Source: Neiella marina (GTDB taxonomy: Bacteria > Pseudomonadota > Gammaproteobacteria > Enterobacterales > Neiellaceae). From it: a stretch of DNA of 64,000 bases. The DNA lies in assembly GCF_002165625.1 (NCBI RefSeq), contig NZ_NGNS01000002.1, positions 124,001 to 188,000 on the forward strand, in the 5' to 3' direction. The position numbers and the translations under genes were made by a program. This document shows, piece after piece, positions 18,284 to 27,995 of the stretch. A model generated the notes under the pieces. That model searched no databases. It was not told the origin of the DNA and saw only the letters and a list, made by a program, of their open reading frames with translations. Each line of letters starts with the position of its first letter. The first letter of the stretch is position 1.

Positions 18284-19825
18284 CTAAGCTGGATCTGATG
18301 CTTGCTCTTTCCTACGTTGCATCAACTCTGCTGTCATGCGCTGCTGCTCTTGATTAGATATTGGATAGAGGAACATAAGCAATATGGCAATCGCTCCGAA
18401 GATTGCGGGAATCCAACTCATGAGTAAAACCATCCCAGGAAGAGACGAATCAATAGTTGAGGTATCCATTCCGTCATAGCCATAGCTTGCCAATATTATC
18501 AGCACCAATGCGCCGGCAAATCCACCTCCGGTTTTCTGAACAAAAGTACCTGCAGAGTAAATAAGGCCTGTGGCACGGCGACCGTTTTTCCACTCTGAAT
18601 AATCTGCGGCATCACCTAACATCGAGAAAAACAGAGTTGGGGACATGGCGGCAAAGAATTCAGCAATGCAGCCAAGAATAAATATGAGAGTGATATTGTC
18701 TGATGGTATCCAAAAGAAGGCGCTTGTGAACAAACAACAACACGCCAATGACCACATGAAAAGCGGTTTTCTTCCGAACTTTTCAGACAGGTAAGAGGTA
18801 CACAAAGCGCCGAAAATAGAAACAACTAGAAGAGCAATGAAGTACTTACCTACAAGCAGCTCATCACCGACATAATACTTGAAGTAATAAGCGACAACGC
18901 CGTACTTAATGCCATTAAACATCATGGTCAAAAAGCCCATGCCGAGCAGGACCAGCCACGGTTTGTTAGTCAGCAGGTCAATCATATCTTGCTTTGTACT
19001 GCTTCTTTCTGTGTCTGTTTGCTTAATCAGACGTCGAATGCCATAGATCATTATTACTGTGACTAGGGCGAAAAACAAACCACTGTATATGTCGCGGAAA
19101 TAAAAAAACAAACTAATGGCAGACAAGGGAATTATGATGAAGGGGAGGTTTTTACTCAGGTCCAATAGTTCTTTTTTTAATGAGCCAGAATGACTCATAT
19201 CCGGTTTAATGCGCTCTCGAGTCGAAAGGAAGGTAATTACCATTAGTCCAGTCAGCACTGCAGCAAACAAATACATTGTGTATTGGTAGCCAATTGCGTC
19301 ATCCCCAGCACCAAAAAATGCGACAAAGTCTGGTAGGAATCCCATAACAAAAAGGCCTCCCATAAAAGCCCCTGCAAAGCGAAATGCAGAAAGGCGCGTT
19401 CTTTCTTCATCGCTTTCAGTCATTACGCCCATTAAGGCGGAGTAAGGAACATTATTGACAGTGTACGCAAGGGTTAAACCGATATATGTAAAATAAGCAT
19501 AAGCCAGCTTGACGTTTGGAGATAAATCTGGAGTGGTAAAGCAAAGCACCATAAACAGCCCAAGAACTGGTGCTGAAAACAGTATCCAGGGCCGGAATTT
19601 GCCCCAGCGAGTATTCGTTCGGTCGGCAATCATACCCATTATGATGTCGGTGATACCATCGGATAGACGCACAACCAAAAAAAGTACTGCGGCGGATGAC
19701 GCTGAAATACCAAAAGTATCAGTATAAAACACAGCAAGGTACGCTAGGGCACCACGCCAAACTAGATTAGCTGCTGCATCGCCGGTGGCGTAACCAATTT
19801 TTTCATATAGTGAAAGTTTTGACAT
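18284..19825 (-). CDS. GPH-family (MelB-like) sugar:cation symporter
   Basis: A 513-residue inner-membrane major facilitator with about 12 membrane segments. It carries the glycoside-pentoside-hexuronide family hallmarks: KIGYATGDAAANLVWRG at the N-terminus, DGITDIIMGMIADRTNTRWGKFRPW in the first loops, NNVPYSALMGVMT in TM4, and DAADYSEWKNGRRATG in the second half. It contains an extra stretch with two further hydrophobic segments around residues 225-255, making it longer than the usual 450-480. In this locus it most likely brings cello- or laminari-oligosaccharides into the cytoplasm, where GH94 and the epimerase act. An operator (19877) lies 52 bp upstream of its start. Confidence 0.9.
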   Translation of the reverse strand: MSKLSLYEKIGYATGDAAANLVWRGALAYLAVFYTDTFGISASSAAVLFLVVRLSDGITDIIMGMIADRTNTRWGKFRPWILFSAPVLGLFMVLCFTTPDLSPNVKLAYAYFTYIGLTLAYTVNNVPYSALMGVMTESDEERTRLSAFRFAGAFMGGLFVMGFLPDFVAFFGAGDDAIGYQYTMYLFAAVLTGLMVITFLSTRERIKPDMSHSGSLKKELLDLSKNLPFIIIPLSAISLFFYFRDIYSGLFFALVTVIMIYGIRRLIKQTDTERSSTKQDMIDLLTNKPWLVLLGMGFLTMMFNGIKYGVVAYYFKYYVGDELLVGKYFIALLVVSIFGALCTSYLSEKFGRKPLFMWSLACCCLFTSAFFWIPSDNITLIFILGCIAEFFAAMSPTLFFSMLGDAADYSEWKNGRRATGLIYSAGTFVQKTGGGFAGALVLIILASYGYDGMDTSTIDSSLPGMVLLMSWIPAIFGAIAILLMFLYPISNQEQQRMTAELMQRRKEQASDPA

Positions 19826-19876
19826 AGTACGTTCTTAAGTCCGAAGAATGACATTGTTAACAAAATACGAGAGTAT

Positions 19877-19890
19877 TGTAAACGTTTTCA
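19877..19890. promoter_or_regulatory. LacI-family operator before the symporter
   Basis: TGTAAACGTTTTCA, with the central CG and symmetric arms of the locus motif, lies upstream of the leftward symporter gene. Confidence 0.7.
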
Positions 19891-20108
19891 TTGGGGGTGT
19901 CATTGCACTGGATCAAATTTCACCCATGACAGCTTGAAAGTCAATATTTTAATTACGTTCTGGCGGCAGCTCCTCCTGACTACAATGTAGAATATGTACC
20001 GTAGTTACAATAGTGTGCACTCAATTAAACGCTGTCGACATGAAGTTTTTTCACGCTGAGTTCCCTTCTTTTGCATATCTTCAGCTAAGAGCAGTCATTT
20101 AGTAGTAT

Positions 20109-20122
20109 TGAAAACGTTTTCT
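20109..20122. promoter_or_regulatory. LacI-family operator, middle site
   Basis: TGAAAACGTTTTCT is nearly a perfect palindrome. It stands 232 bp from the site at 19877 and 448 bp from the site at 20557. Confidence 0.65.
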
Positions 20123-20556
20123 TTGAGAGGTAAAGGAAATTAACCATTCTAGCTCTTTGTGACGGTTGTTATTTTTTAAGCGGTTTGCTGCTTTTTGGTA
20201 AATTGCATGTTGACTTAGTTGAGTCGAGAGATCAGGGTAAGCTCGAGAACATCGATTGGCTAGTTCGAATTTGCCTTTCTTCGAGTGCTACCTATTCTTT
20301 TGAGAAAGTTGAGGTTTTATACTTGGTTATTTTATCTTATTTTACTGATAAATAAATAAAAAATTATCATTTATCTTCTTTGCTTTAGTTCTTTGGAGCC
20401 TTGGTTTTCGGCGACTATAGCCTGCTACTTTCAGTTTTGGTGTTAAAGTTAGTTAAGCCATTTTTGTGTTAAAAGATGCGATGTAGGTCAAAGTAAAGTT
20501 GTTATCCGATTGTTGACTAGTGTCGGCTGTTGTTAGAACATTCTAGTCAGGCAGGA

Positions 20557-20570
20557 TGAAAACGATTTCA
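20557..20570. promoter_or_regulatory. LacI-family operator before the TonB receptor
   Basis: TGAAAACGATTTCA is identical to the site before the epimerase gene at 2404. Confidence 0.7.
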
Positions 20571-20782
20571 AAGTGATGGCTGATTTCAACATGGTGGCTG
20601 ATGTCAGTGTGGTGATTGAGTATTCAACAAGAAAATATACTCGTTGCACACATCAAGTTTGAACAAGCAATGTATTGAATTTCGTTTTGCTGGTTGGTTG
20701 CTCTTCAGATTGGTCTCTAGTTAGTAACCTATAAAATAATTAAAGCTAGAAAGCTCAAATAACCTACCCCCCCGAGGAATAT

Positions 20783-23776
20783 ATGAAAGCATTGAAACCC
20801 AGTAAGAAAATTAAGTTTAAGTATTCGCTTATTGCTCTTGCTGTACTGGAAACAGCGTTTGCATCTTCACTTGCGAGAGCACAAGAAGAGCCTGTCGAAG
20901 AAGAGGCCGAAGTGATTGAGGTTACAGGCCTGCGCGGAGAGTGGCAGAACGCACAATCATTAAAACAAAACAGTGATACTGTAATGGACGCAATTACAGC
21001 CACTGATATTAGCGTATTGCCAGACCGAAGCGTTCTTGAAGCTATATCTCGTTTACCTGGTGTAGCCATGGGGCGCTTTGCAGGTTCAAATGATCCTGAT
21101 CACTTCGGTACAGAAGGCAGTGGCGTTGTGGTCCGCGGGCTGACCCATGTACGCAGTGAGTTTAATGGGCGGGACACATTTACCGCGGATGCAGGGAGAG
21201 CTCTGAGCTTTCAAGATGTTCCCCCTGAATTAATGGGCTCCGTTGAGGTATATAAAAACCAGACAGCCGATATGGTGGTTGGGGGCATTTCGGGTACTGT
21301 AAACTTAAATACCAAGAAACCCTTTGATTCTGACAAAAGGCTTCTCGCTTTTTCCTTAGAGGCGACATATTCGGATTACATTGAGGATACAACACCGACA
21401 TTCTCTGGGCTCTACAGTGATGTATTCGACACTGATTTGGGTAAATTCGGTTTGCTTGTCAACTACTCAAAGTCAAAACTAAAAGCCCAATCTGATGGCA
21501 TCGGGATTGGTAAATACGCGGAGCAGGACTTATATCAAGTAAATGGCGAAACTATCCAGGCGCCAAAATTTGGCCGCTTCACTAGAAAGCAGGATGATCG
21601 CGATCGCGAAGGGGCTGCAGTTGTAGTGCAGTGGGAAAACCCAGATAACACAATTGTTGCCACCGGTGAATATATTCGTTCAGACTCAGAACTGGAGTGG
21701 TCAGAGCGCGTTATTGAAGGTGTCGATGGTAACGTGGCCTCAAGTACCATAGTGCCCGTTGGTGACACAGAGTTTGAAGTCGATGGCAATGGTTTTTTCC
21801 AAAGCGGTATCATGACCGACAATAACCAGTGGCGTGGTAACTGCGCTGAGCGCTGTGACAGTGGCTTTAAACACACCGCCAATACACGAACAAGGTTTAC
21901 CGATAACCTCGTAGAAGATTTCAGCTTCAACATCAAATATACCCCAAATGATACTTGGGCGTTTAATTACGACTTGCAGTACATAGACTCAAAAAGTGAT
22001 GTTGTCGATATGGCTGTTATGCTTGGTACATTTGCAACTGTGGGTATTGATTTGTCCGGTTCAGGCATGCCTCGTATGGACTTTTATCATCCGGATTACG
22101 CCGGTGGCAGCGATCTGGCTAGCGGTACCGGTCATTTTACTGACCCGGCAAACAGTTACTGGCGCTCAGCCATGGAACACTTATCCGATAACGAAGGCGA
22201 CGAGTGGGCTACAAGATTCGACGTCAATTACACTTTCGATGAAGGTTTCTTTACCGATATCAAAGTGGGAGCTCGTTATGCCAAACGCCAGCAGACCACC
22301 CGTCAATCAACCTACAACTGGGGCGGCTTAACGCCAGAGTGGCGCGGGGCTGACGACATTGCTTGGCTCGACACCGCTGCTGGTCAAACCGTGCCGTATG
22401 AAGTAGTGAGCTTTAATGACTTTGGTCGCAGAGGTGCTATGAGTGCTGACGGTGGCACTAGCTTTCTTTTCCCGGCTTTATCATTAACCAAAAACTACCG
22501 GGGGGTTGAGGAACAGTTTGCAGCACTTAATCCAGACTGGCGTCCAATTAATCAAAGAGAGGGAGCAACTGGCGACTTCATTGACAATGAAATTAATGAC
22601 ACAGAAGAAGTAAATAAAGCCTTCTATGTTAGAGCAGATTTTGAAGGTTACCTGGGCGGGTTCGACTACAGAGGTAATGTAGGATTACGCTATGTTCGTT
22701 TGGAAAACGACACTGCTGGTTTCCTGACTTTCCCAGATGAAACACCTACTGGCCCAGAGGATGGAAAAAATCTACTGCCTGATGATCAAAAAGCATTTGG
22801 CAATGGTTACTCAGAGAGCACAGTAGCATCTAGTACTTATGACAAAGTTTTACCAAGTTTCAACTTGACAGTTGACGTAACTGATGAGGTGCTTGCTCGA
22901 GTTGGTATCTCGAAGGCCTTAGCCTTACCTTCATTGGGATATTTAAGAAACTATATCTCAATTACTGGCACAGATACTGAACAAACTTATGATCCAGAGA
23001 CTGGAGAATTGATTGAGTACCGACACACCCGCTATACCGCTAGTTCTGGTAATCCCGATATTCAGCCTATGGAGTCTACAAACCTAGATTTGACCCTAGA
23101 ATGGTATTTCAGTGAGGTCGGTTCATTAACTGGTGCGGTGTTCTACAAGGACCTTAAGAACTATTTTGTCAATGGCGTCCGTGAACAAGAGTTTACTAAC
23201 AATGGTGTTACTCAAGTCGTTGAAGTTTCCGGTGCTGTTAATGGCGGGGAGGGCTCGATTAAGGGGGCCGAAGTTGCTTTCCAAACATTCTTCGATTTTC
23301 TGCCTGCTCCCTGGGATGGTTTAGGCTTCAAAGCTAACTACGCTTACATCGAAGATGATGGGTCTCCAAACTCTGGTTTGTCTGCAGATCACCCTGATTC
23401 AGGTGATGCTGGCGATATTGCTTTCGACAACTTGCCATTGGAGGGCCTATCTAAAGATAACCTCAATCTGGAAGGCCTGTATGAAAAAGGTCCGTGGCAG
23501 GCGCGCCTAGCATATAACTGGCGTTCTGAGTACTTGTTAACCACTCGAGATGTGATTACTCAATTACCAATCTTTCAGGAAGATAATGGTTATCTAGATG
23601 CATCGCTATTTTATGAGCTCGAAGATTATGGGCTAACTATCGGAGCTCAAGTGCAAAACGTTACCGATTCTGTCGCAGAAACATCAATGCAAATTGATAA
23701 CGAGGGAACTCGTAAGTCCCGAGCCTGGTTTATGAATGACCGCCGATATAGCTTAATAGTTCGCGGCTCTTTCTAG
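20783..23776 (+). CDS. TonB-dependent outer-membrane receptor for oligosaccharides
   Basis: A 997-residue outer-membrane transporter powered by TonB-ExbBD. GAGGA sits just before the ATG. The signal peptide ends near residue 33 (AFASSLARAQEE). A TonB box-like VIEVTGLRG follows, then the plug domain (KQNSDTVMDAITATDISVLPD, EAISRLPGVAM, VVVRGL, DVPPELMGSVEVYK, GGISGTVNL). The remainder is a 22-strand barrel rich in aromatic residues, ending with YSLIVRGSF and a C-terminal Phe. Receptors of this length with the DRSVLEAISRLPGV plug are typical of carbohydrate-scavenging marine gammaproteobacteria. The neighbours suggest a beta-glucan oligosaccharide as ligand. It is preceded by an operator and followed by a terminator, so it is probably transcribed alone. 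Confidence 0.93.
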   Translation: MKALKPSKKIKFKYSLIALAVLETAFASSLARAQEEPVEEEAEVIEVTGLRGEWQNAQSLKQNSDTVMDAITATDISVLPDRSVLEAISRLPGVAMGRFAGSNDPDHFGTEGSGVVVRGLTHVRSEFNGRDTFTADAGRALSFQDVPPELMGSVEVYKNQTADMVVGGISGTVNLNTKKPFDSDKRLLAFSLEATYSDYIEDTTPTFSGLYSDVFDTDLGKFGLLVNYSKSKLKAQSDGIGIGKYAEQDLYQVNGETIQAPKFGRFTRKQDDRDREGAAVVVQWENPDNTIVATGEYIRSDSELEWSERVIEGVDGNVASSTIVPVGDTEFEVDGNGFFQSGIMTDNNQWRGNCAERCDSGFKHTANTRTRFTDNLVEDFSFNIKYTPNDTWAFNYDLQYIDSKSDVVDMAVMLGTFATVGIDLSGSGMPRMDFYHPDYAGGSDLASGTGHFTDPANSYWRSAMEHLSDNEGDEWATRFDVNYTFDEGFFTDIKVGARYAKRQQTTRQSTYNWGGLTPEWRGADDIAWLDTAAGQTVPYEVVSFNDFGRRGAMSADGGTSFLFPALSLTKNYRGVEEQFAALNPDWRPINQREGATGDFIDNEINDTEEVNKAFYVRADFEGYLGGFDYRGNVGLRYVRLENDTAGFLTFPDETPTGPEDGKNLLPDDQKAFGNGYSESTVASSTYDKVLPSFNLTVDVTDEVLARVGISKALALPSLGYLRNYISITGTDTEQTYDPETGELIEYRHTRYTASSGNPDIQPMESTNLDLTLEWYFSEVGSLTGAVFYKDLKNYFVNGVREQEFTNNGVTQVVEVSGAVNGGEGSIKGAEVAFQTFFDFLPAPWDGLGFKANYAYIEDDGSPNSGLSADHPDSGDAGDIAFDNLPLEGLSKDNLNLEGLYEKGPWQARLAYNWRSEYLLTTRDVITQLPIFQEDNGYLDASLFYELEDYGLTIGAQVQNVTDSVAETSMQIDNEGTRKSRAWFMNDRRYSLIVRGSF

Positions 23777-23808
23777 ACGTCATTGTTTGCTTAAAAGTGT
23801 AAACCTTT

Positions 23809-23849
23809 CGAAGGTCGTTTACAGGAGTAACGACCTTCGAGTTTCTTTT
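23809..23849 (+). terminator. Rho-independent terminator after the TonB receptor
   Basis: CGAAGGTCGTT pairs with AACGACCTTCG in an 11-bp stem, followed by a T-rich tail. Confidence 0.85.
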
Positions 23850-23894
23850 CAGTATGCGTGTTATTAGTTCATGCTAATACTTCTAGGTAGTCAT

Positions 23895-25010
23895 ATGAAG
23901 CAATACATCTGCTATTTAATATTGATATTTTTTCTAACAGCATGTGGCGGTGGAGGAACAGGTGAGCCAGCGGCAGTAACTGCACCTGAGCCTCCGGCGG
24001 TCACTTCACCCGAGCTACCGCAACAAGAGCAGCCCTTGCCTTTACCCAATGTAGTGCAAAATACATTATCTAACGAAATTTCTCCTCATCAGGCCATCTC
24101 TGAGATGAAAGTGGGTATAAATCTTGGTAACACCCTTGATGCTCCTACTGAAGGAGAATGGGCATTACCAGCCGAGCAATATTACTTTGAGGCTTTCGCT
24201 GAAGCCGGTTTTAAACATGTAAGGATCCCAATTACTTGGGATCAGCGCGTGGCAACCGAAGCGCCGTACCGTGTTGATGAAGATTTTATGAATAGAGTCG
24301 AGCAGTTAGTAGACTGGGCTCTAGCGCAAGATCTCTATGTGATCATAAACGTACATCACGATGACTGGATTAAGGAAAACTATCAAAGCGTGCAACATAG
24401 AAGCCGTTTTGACACCATTTGGATTAGCATTGCGGAGCGCTTTAAAGATAAGTCACCCAAACTTTTGTTTGAGATATTGAATGAGCCTCATGATATGTCG
24501 ATGGCAGATCTCAATACACTTCATAAGCGTGCCCTCAGTATTATTCGAAACCAAACATCTAACCGCTTGGTGGTGTTTTCCGGCAACGGCTGGTCGGCTT
24601 TGGATGATTTAATTACCGATGAGTTAGATGTGCCAGATGTTAACGACCAGTTCTTAATTGGTAATTTCCACAGTTATGATCCTTGGAACTTTGCCGGTGC
24701 CTGTACGGAAGAATGGGGATCTGATGAAGATAAATCTGAATTAAAAGAGATTTATCAGAAAGCATTTGACTGGTCGCAGGTTAACAATATTCCTGTGATG
24801 GTTAACGAGTTTGGGGCTGCAAAATATGACCATGAAAAGCCCGAAAATGTGTGTGAACAGTCCCAGCGAGAAGAGTACCTTAGTAGCCATGTTACTTTCG
24901 CTAAAGAGTTCGGCCTTGCAGCAACGTTCTGGGATGATGGCGGTTCATTTGCTTCTTATAACCGTGAAGAAAATACCTGGGGGCCAGAGAAAGGCGTTTT
25001 GGTTCAGTAA
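23895..25010 (+). CDS. GH5 cellulase, lipoprotein
   Basis: An endo-beta-1,4-glucanase of family GH5, 371 residues. I prefer the ATG at 23895, which opens the lipoprotein signal MKQYICYLILIFFLTAC, over 23871. After the lipidated Cys comes a Gly patch and a Pro/Glu linker (PEPPAVTSPELPQQEQPLPL) that would hold the enzyme away from the membrane. The catalytic domain shows MKVGINLGNTLDAP, GFKHVRIPITW, VIINVHHDDW, LLFEILNEPHD with acid/base Glu197, GNFHSYDPWNFA, and VMVNEFGA with the nucleophile Glu305, and ends at ATFWDDGGSF. The conserved family residues are all present. It lies between two terminators, so it has its own transcript. Confidence 0.92.
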   Translation: MKQYICYLILIFFLTACGGGGTGEPAAVTAPEPPAVTSPELPQQEQPLPLPNVVQNTLSNEISPHQAISEMKVGINLGNTLDAPTEGEWALPAEQYYFEAFAEAGFKHVRIPITWDQRVATEAPYRVDEDFMNRVEQLVDWALAQDLYVIINVHHDDWIKENYQSVQHRSRFDTIWISIAERFKDKSPKLLFEILNEPHDMSMADLNTLHKRALSIIRNQTSNRLVVFSGNGWSALDDLITDELDVPDVNDQFLIGNFHSYDPWNFAGACTEEWGSDEDKSELKEIYQKAFDWSQVNNIPVMVNEFGAAKYDHEKPENVCEQSQREEYLSSHVTFAKEFGLAATFWDDGGSFASYNREENTWGPEKGVLVQ

Positions 25011-25079
25011 CAATTTTGACAATTAACGGGCGCAACGCGGAGAACTTAAGTTAGTAAATTGGCGCTCAGCTATCGCAGT

Positions 25080-25115
25080 GGCTAAAAGGCATCTCAAGGT
25101 GCTTTTTAGCCATAT
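25080..25115 (+). terminator. Hairpin terminator after the GH5 gene
   Basis: GGCTAAAAGGCA and TGCTTTTTAGCC form a stem that contains its own T run. It lies 70 bp after the stop codon. Confidence 0.65.
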
Positions 25116-25250
25116 TAGCTTTCCATAAATGGATGCTGCGAAATGAGCCAGTTGTCAAGAAGATAAAGTCAATTAAAGGTTGTTTTATTTTACGTTGACT
25201 AACGAAGTAATAAGAAGCGTTGAGATCTGTTTGTTCCGTAGGAGAAAAAT

Positions 25251-27473
25251 ATGTTTAAAGGTCGGTTAAAACGACTTGGTGCCGCAGCAATTTTAGCATC
25301 TTCAGCATGTTGCCAGATCGCTTCTGGTGCAGAAACTAATGCCCAGGTAGAAGCCATTCTGAGCAAACTAACCCTGGAGGAAAAAGCTGGGCAACTTAAT
25401 CTGGTAGATTTTGGTGGTGAATTAAATGAGTCTCACTACCAGTTGGTTCGTGAAGGCAAAATAGGAAGCGTACTGAAATCCAACGGTGCTGCACAAAACC
25501 TTAAACTGCAAAAAATCGCGGTGGAAGAATCCCGTGCCGGTGTGCCAATCCTGTTTCAGGAAGACGTGATTCATGGTTACCGCACTATCACGCCTATTCC
25601 CATGGCAGAAGCCGCCAGTTGGGACTTACCTGCAATTCGCAAGTCAGCTCAAGTAGCAGCCCGAGAAGCCGCAGCAGGCGGTATCCAACTGACTTATGCA
25701 CCTATGGTGGATGTCAGTCGTGACCCTCGTTGGGGACGGATTCTGGAAGCTGCGGGAGAAGACCCTTATTTGGGCAGCCTGATAGCCGCGGCTCGAGTAA
25801 AAGGCTTTCAGGAGTCGGGCACTGATAAACAGAACATTTTAAGCACAGTAAAGCACTTTGCTGGCTACGGTGCATCATTGGCTGGGCGCGACTACAACAT
25901 TCAGGATATCAGTGAGCGCGAGCTGCGAGAAGTTCACTTGCCACCCTTTAAGGCGGCAATAGATGCCGGGGTTGCTGCTCTAATGGTAGCTTATACCACC
26001 TATGATGGTGTGCCGCTAACAGCCAGTGAATTTATGCTCGATGATCTATTGTTAGGCGAGTTGGGTTATGAAGGCCTAATCATGACCGACTGGGAAACCA
26101 TTCCCAACATGACCGAGATTGGTGTGGCTGCCTCTGATACAGATTCTACAGTGATGGCGATTAACAACCATATCCATATGGATATGCAATCGAAAAAGTA
26201 TCTTGAATTACTGCCACAGCTGGTTAGAGAAGGCAAAGTGTCTGAACAGGTAGTTGATGATGCCGTGCGCCAGGTACTGTTGCTAAAGCAGAAGGCGGGT
26301 TTACTGGATGATCCATTGGGACGCTTCGAACCTGAAGTCGAAAAAGCCGAACTGCTGTCCAAGGAGAATATTGCTGCCGCCAAGGATATTGCCCTCAAGA
26401 GCATGGTGTTGTTGAAAAACGATGGCGTATTACCTCTTGCTGAAACTAATAAAAAAGTTGCTGTGATTGGACCCTTTGCCAAAGCTGATCGCGACTTGAT
26501 TGGTTGGTGGCCCGGATTGGGTCTGGCTGAGGAAGTGGTGACCATTTATGATGGTTTGCAAAAAGAGTTTGGCGATAAGGCCGAGCTGAGCTTTGCTCCC
26601 GGCGTCAGTATCGACAAGTTCAACAAATCTGGTGCTGAGCTTATTCCCGAGGCTGTGGCTTTGGCAAAAGAATCTGATGCAGTGGTAATGGTGCTGGGTG
26701 AAGAGTATTGGATGAGCGGTGAGGGCGGTGGAACGGCTTCATTGCATCTTCCTGGATTGCAGGAAACCCTGTTGCAGGAAGTAGCCAAAACCGGCAAGCC
26801 AATTGTTACAGTAATTGTCGCTGGTCGTCCCTACGTCTTAACTGACGTGGAAAAGCACTCTAATGCTATTTTAATGGCATGGATGCCGGGTACTACTGGC
26901 GGTACAGCTGTTGCGGAGATCCTATCAGGTAAATTTAACCCGCAAGGTAAACTGCCCATGACCTTCCCTTATCATCAGGGGCAGGTTCCAATTTTCTACA
27001 GCTATAAACTGACTAGCCATAGCTTCTTTCCTGAAGATAAGGACGATCGTTACTCCACAACATACAGGGATGTGCCACATGAGCCACTTTACCCCTTTGG
27101 TTATGGTTTGAGTTACACCGAATACAAATACGGTGAGGTCAAGCTGAGTAGCAGCTCCATGAGTACAAATAGTAGTTTGAAAGCGAGCATTGAAGTGACC
27201 AACAGCGGTGATGTAGCTGGGCGAGAAATCGTTCAACTATATCTGCATGATAAGGTTGCGTCAGTTACCCAGCCTATGAAGCTGTTGAAAGACTTTACTA
27301 TTTTGGATTTACAGCCAGGTGAAACCAAAACGGCCAGCTTCACTATCACGCCGGACAAATTGGCTTACATTGGTCGAGACCACAAATACACTATTGACCC
27401 AGGTGACTTCATTCTATTTATCGGTAGCAGCTCGGCTGAGCTGAAACAAACTGAATTTAAGTTAACCAAATAA
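25251..27473 (+). CDS. bglX: Periplasmic GH3 beta-glucosidase (BglX type)
   Basis: An exo-acting beta-glucosidase that trims oligosaccharides in the periplasm, 740 residues, a usual length for BglX. AGGAGA precedes the ATG. A signal peptide (LGAAAILASSACCQIASGAE) opens the protein. The GH3 N-domain has KAGQLNL, QEDVIHGYRTITPIP, DPRWGRILEAAGEDPYL, VKHFAGYGAS and the nucleophile in IMTDWE (Asp280). The C-domain has KSMVLLKNDGVLPL and GEEYWMSGEGG. The fibronectin III-like domain at the end carries DVPHEPLYPFGYGLSYT and GREIVQLYLHD. Unlike the protein encoded at 9269 it has no PA14 or GH16 unit. It acts between the TonB receptor and the symporter in the inferred pathway. Confidence 0.9.
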   Translation: MFKGRLKRLGAAAILASSACCQIASGAETNAQVEAILSKLTLEEKAGQLNLVDFGGELNESHYQLVREGKIGSVLKSNGAAQNLKLQKIAVEESRAGVPILFQEDVIHGYRTITPIPMAEAASWDLPAIRKSAQVAAREAAAGGIQLTYAPMVDVSRDPRWGRILEAAGEDPYLGSLIAAARVKGFQESGTDKQNILSTVKHFAGYGASLAGRDYNIQDISERELREVHLPPFKAAIDAGVAALMVAYTTYDGVPLTASEFMLDDLLLGELGYEGLIMTDWETIPNMTEIGVAASDTDSTVMAINNHIHMDMQSKKYLELLPQLVREGKVSEQVVDDAVRQVLLLKQKAGLLDDPLGRFEPEVEKAELLSKENIAAAKDIALKSMVLLKNDGVLPLAETNKKVAVIGPFAKADRDLIGWWPGLGLAEEVVTIYDGLQKEFGDKAELSFAPGVSIDKFNKSGAELIPEAVALAKESDAVVMVLGEEYWMSGEGGGTASLHLPGLQETLLQEVAKTGKPIVTVIVAGRPYVLTDVEKHSNAILMAWMPGTTGGTAVAEILSGKFNPQGKLPMTFPYHQGQVPIFYSYKLTSHSFFPEDKDDRYSTTYRDVPHEPLYPFGYGLSYTEYKYGEVKLSSSSMSTNSSLKASIEVTNSGDVAGREIVQLYLHDKVASVTQPMKLLKDFTILDLQPGETKTASFTITPDKLAYIGRDHKYTIDPGDFILFIGSSSAELKQTEFKLTK

Positions 27474-27510
27474 GCTACTGTCGCTTTAAGCTGGCGAGCA
27501 TCGACAACGG

Positions 27511-27530
27511 GGGAGAGTTAAGACTCTCCC
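27511..27530 (+). terminator. Hairpin after the GH3 gene
   Basis: GGGAGAGT and ACTCTCCC form a stable 8-bp stem with a 4-base loop, 37 bp after the stop. There is no clear T tract, so its function as a terminator is not certain. Confidence 0.5.
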
Positions 27531-27763
27531 ATAGTTATTCCCAGAAGACTGATTATTCATAGTAGACGCAAGGCATTTTGTTCATTGAGCTTTGTATTGG
27601 TAACCTAAAGGAAAAAGTTTACAAAAATGTACAAAGCATTAGTGATTTTAGAAAAGGATAGCCTTTCTGTATATCGTGTGTTGTAGTCAGTCTTTATGGT
27701 TGTTCATAAATTTTTGAATTATATAGTAAGTTACACAATAACGTTAACCCTTGGGTTTTTTGA

Positions 27764-27940
27764 GTACTGGTTTGTAAAGCTGTGAAAGCAGACGATCCAG
27801 AGTTCTCTGCTGGCCCTGATTTTAAGCGCGATATGGTGAATGTTTGCGTCGGTATCATGCTGCAAACCTTTCTTGTCGTGCTGCCCACATATATCGTGAT
27901 CCGTGAGGAGCAATCAATGTCGGTCCCGTCTTACTGTTGA
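27764..27940 (+). pseudogene. Possible C-terminal remnant of a membrane transporter (sodium:solute symporter-like)
   Basis: A 58-codon open stretch directly upstream of the GH94 gene reads VKADDPEFSAGPDFKRDMVN, then a hydrophobic segment VCVGIMLQTFLVVLPTYIVI, then a short charged tail. It looks like the last transmembrane helix of a larger membrane protein, and I am reminded of sodium:solute symporters. A stop codon directly precedes it. The frames upstream (27474-27763) are full of stops, so the rest of the gene is gone. The stretch also holds the GH94 promoter. Family identity is a guess from a short segment. Confidence 0.35.
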
Positions 27941-27995
27941 TTGTCTCTACCGTGATCCTGAAGAAAAACTGGTACAACAAAATAGAAGATTAATT

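Larger units (their letters stand above)
19826..20782. other. Divergent control region with three operators
   Basis: A 957-bp AT-rich stretch between the symporter (leftward) and the TonB receptor (rightward), with no supported gene. It carries three copies of the locus operator (19877, 20109, 20557). Its length and the spacing of the sites would allow looping by a tetrameric or dimeric LacI-family protein. Confidence 0.7.

Noticed and set aside
27903-27995. Longer N-terminus for the GH94 gene
   Set aside because: The 31 extra residues do not fit GH94; the ATG at 27996 gives the family length.
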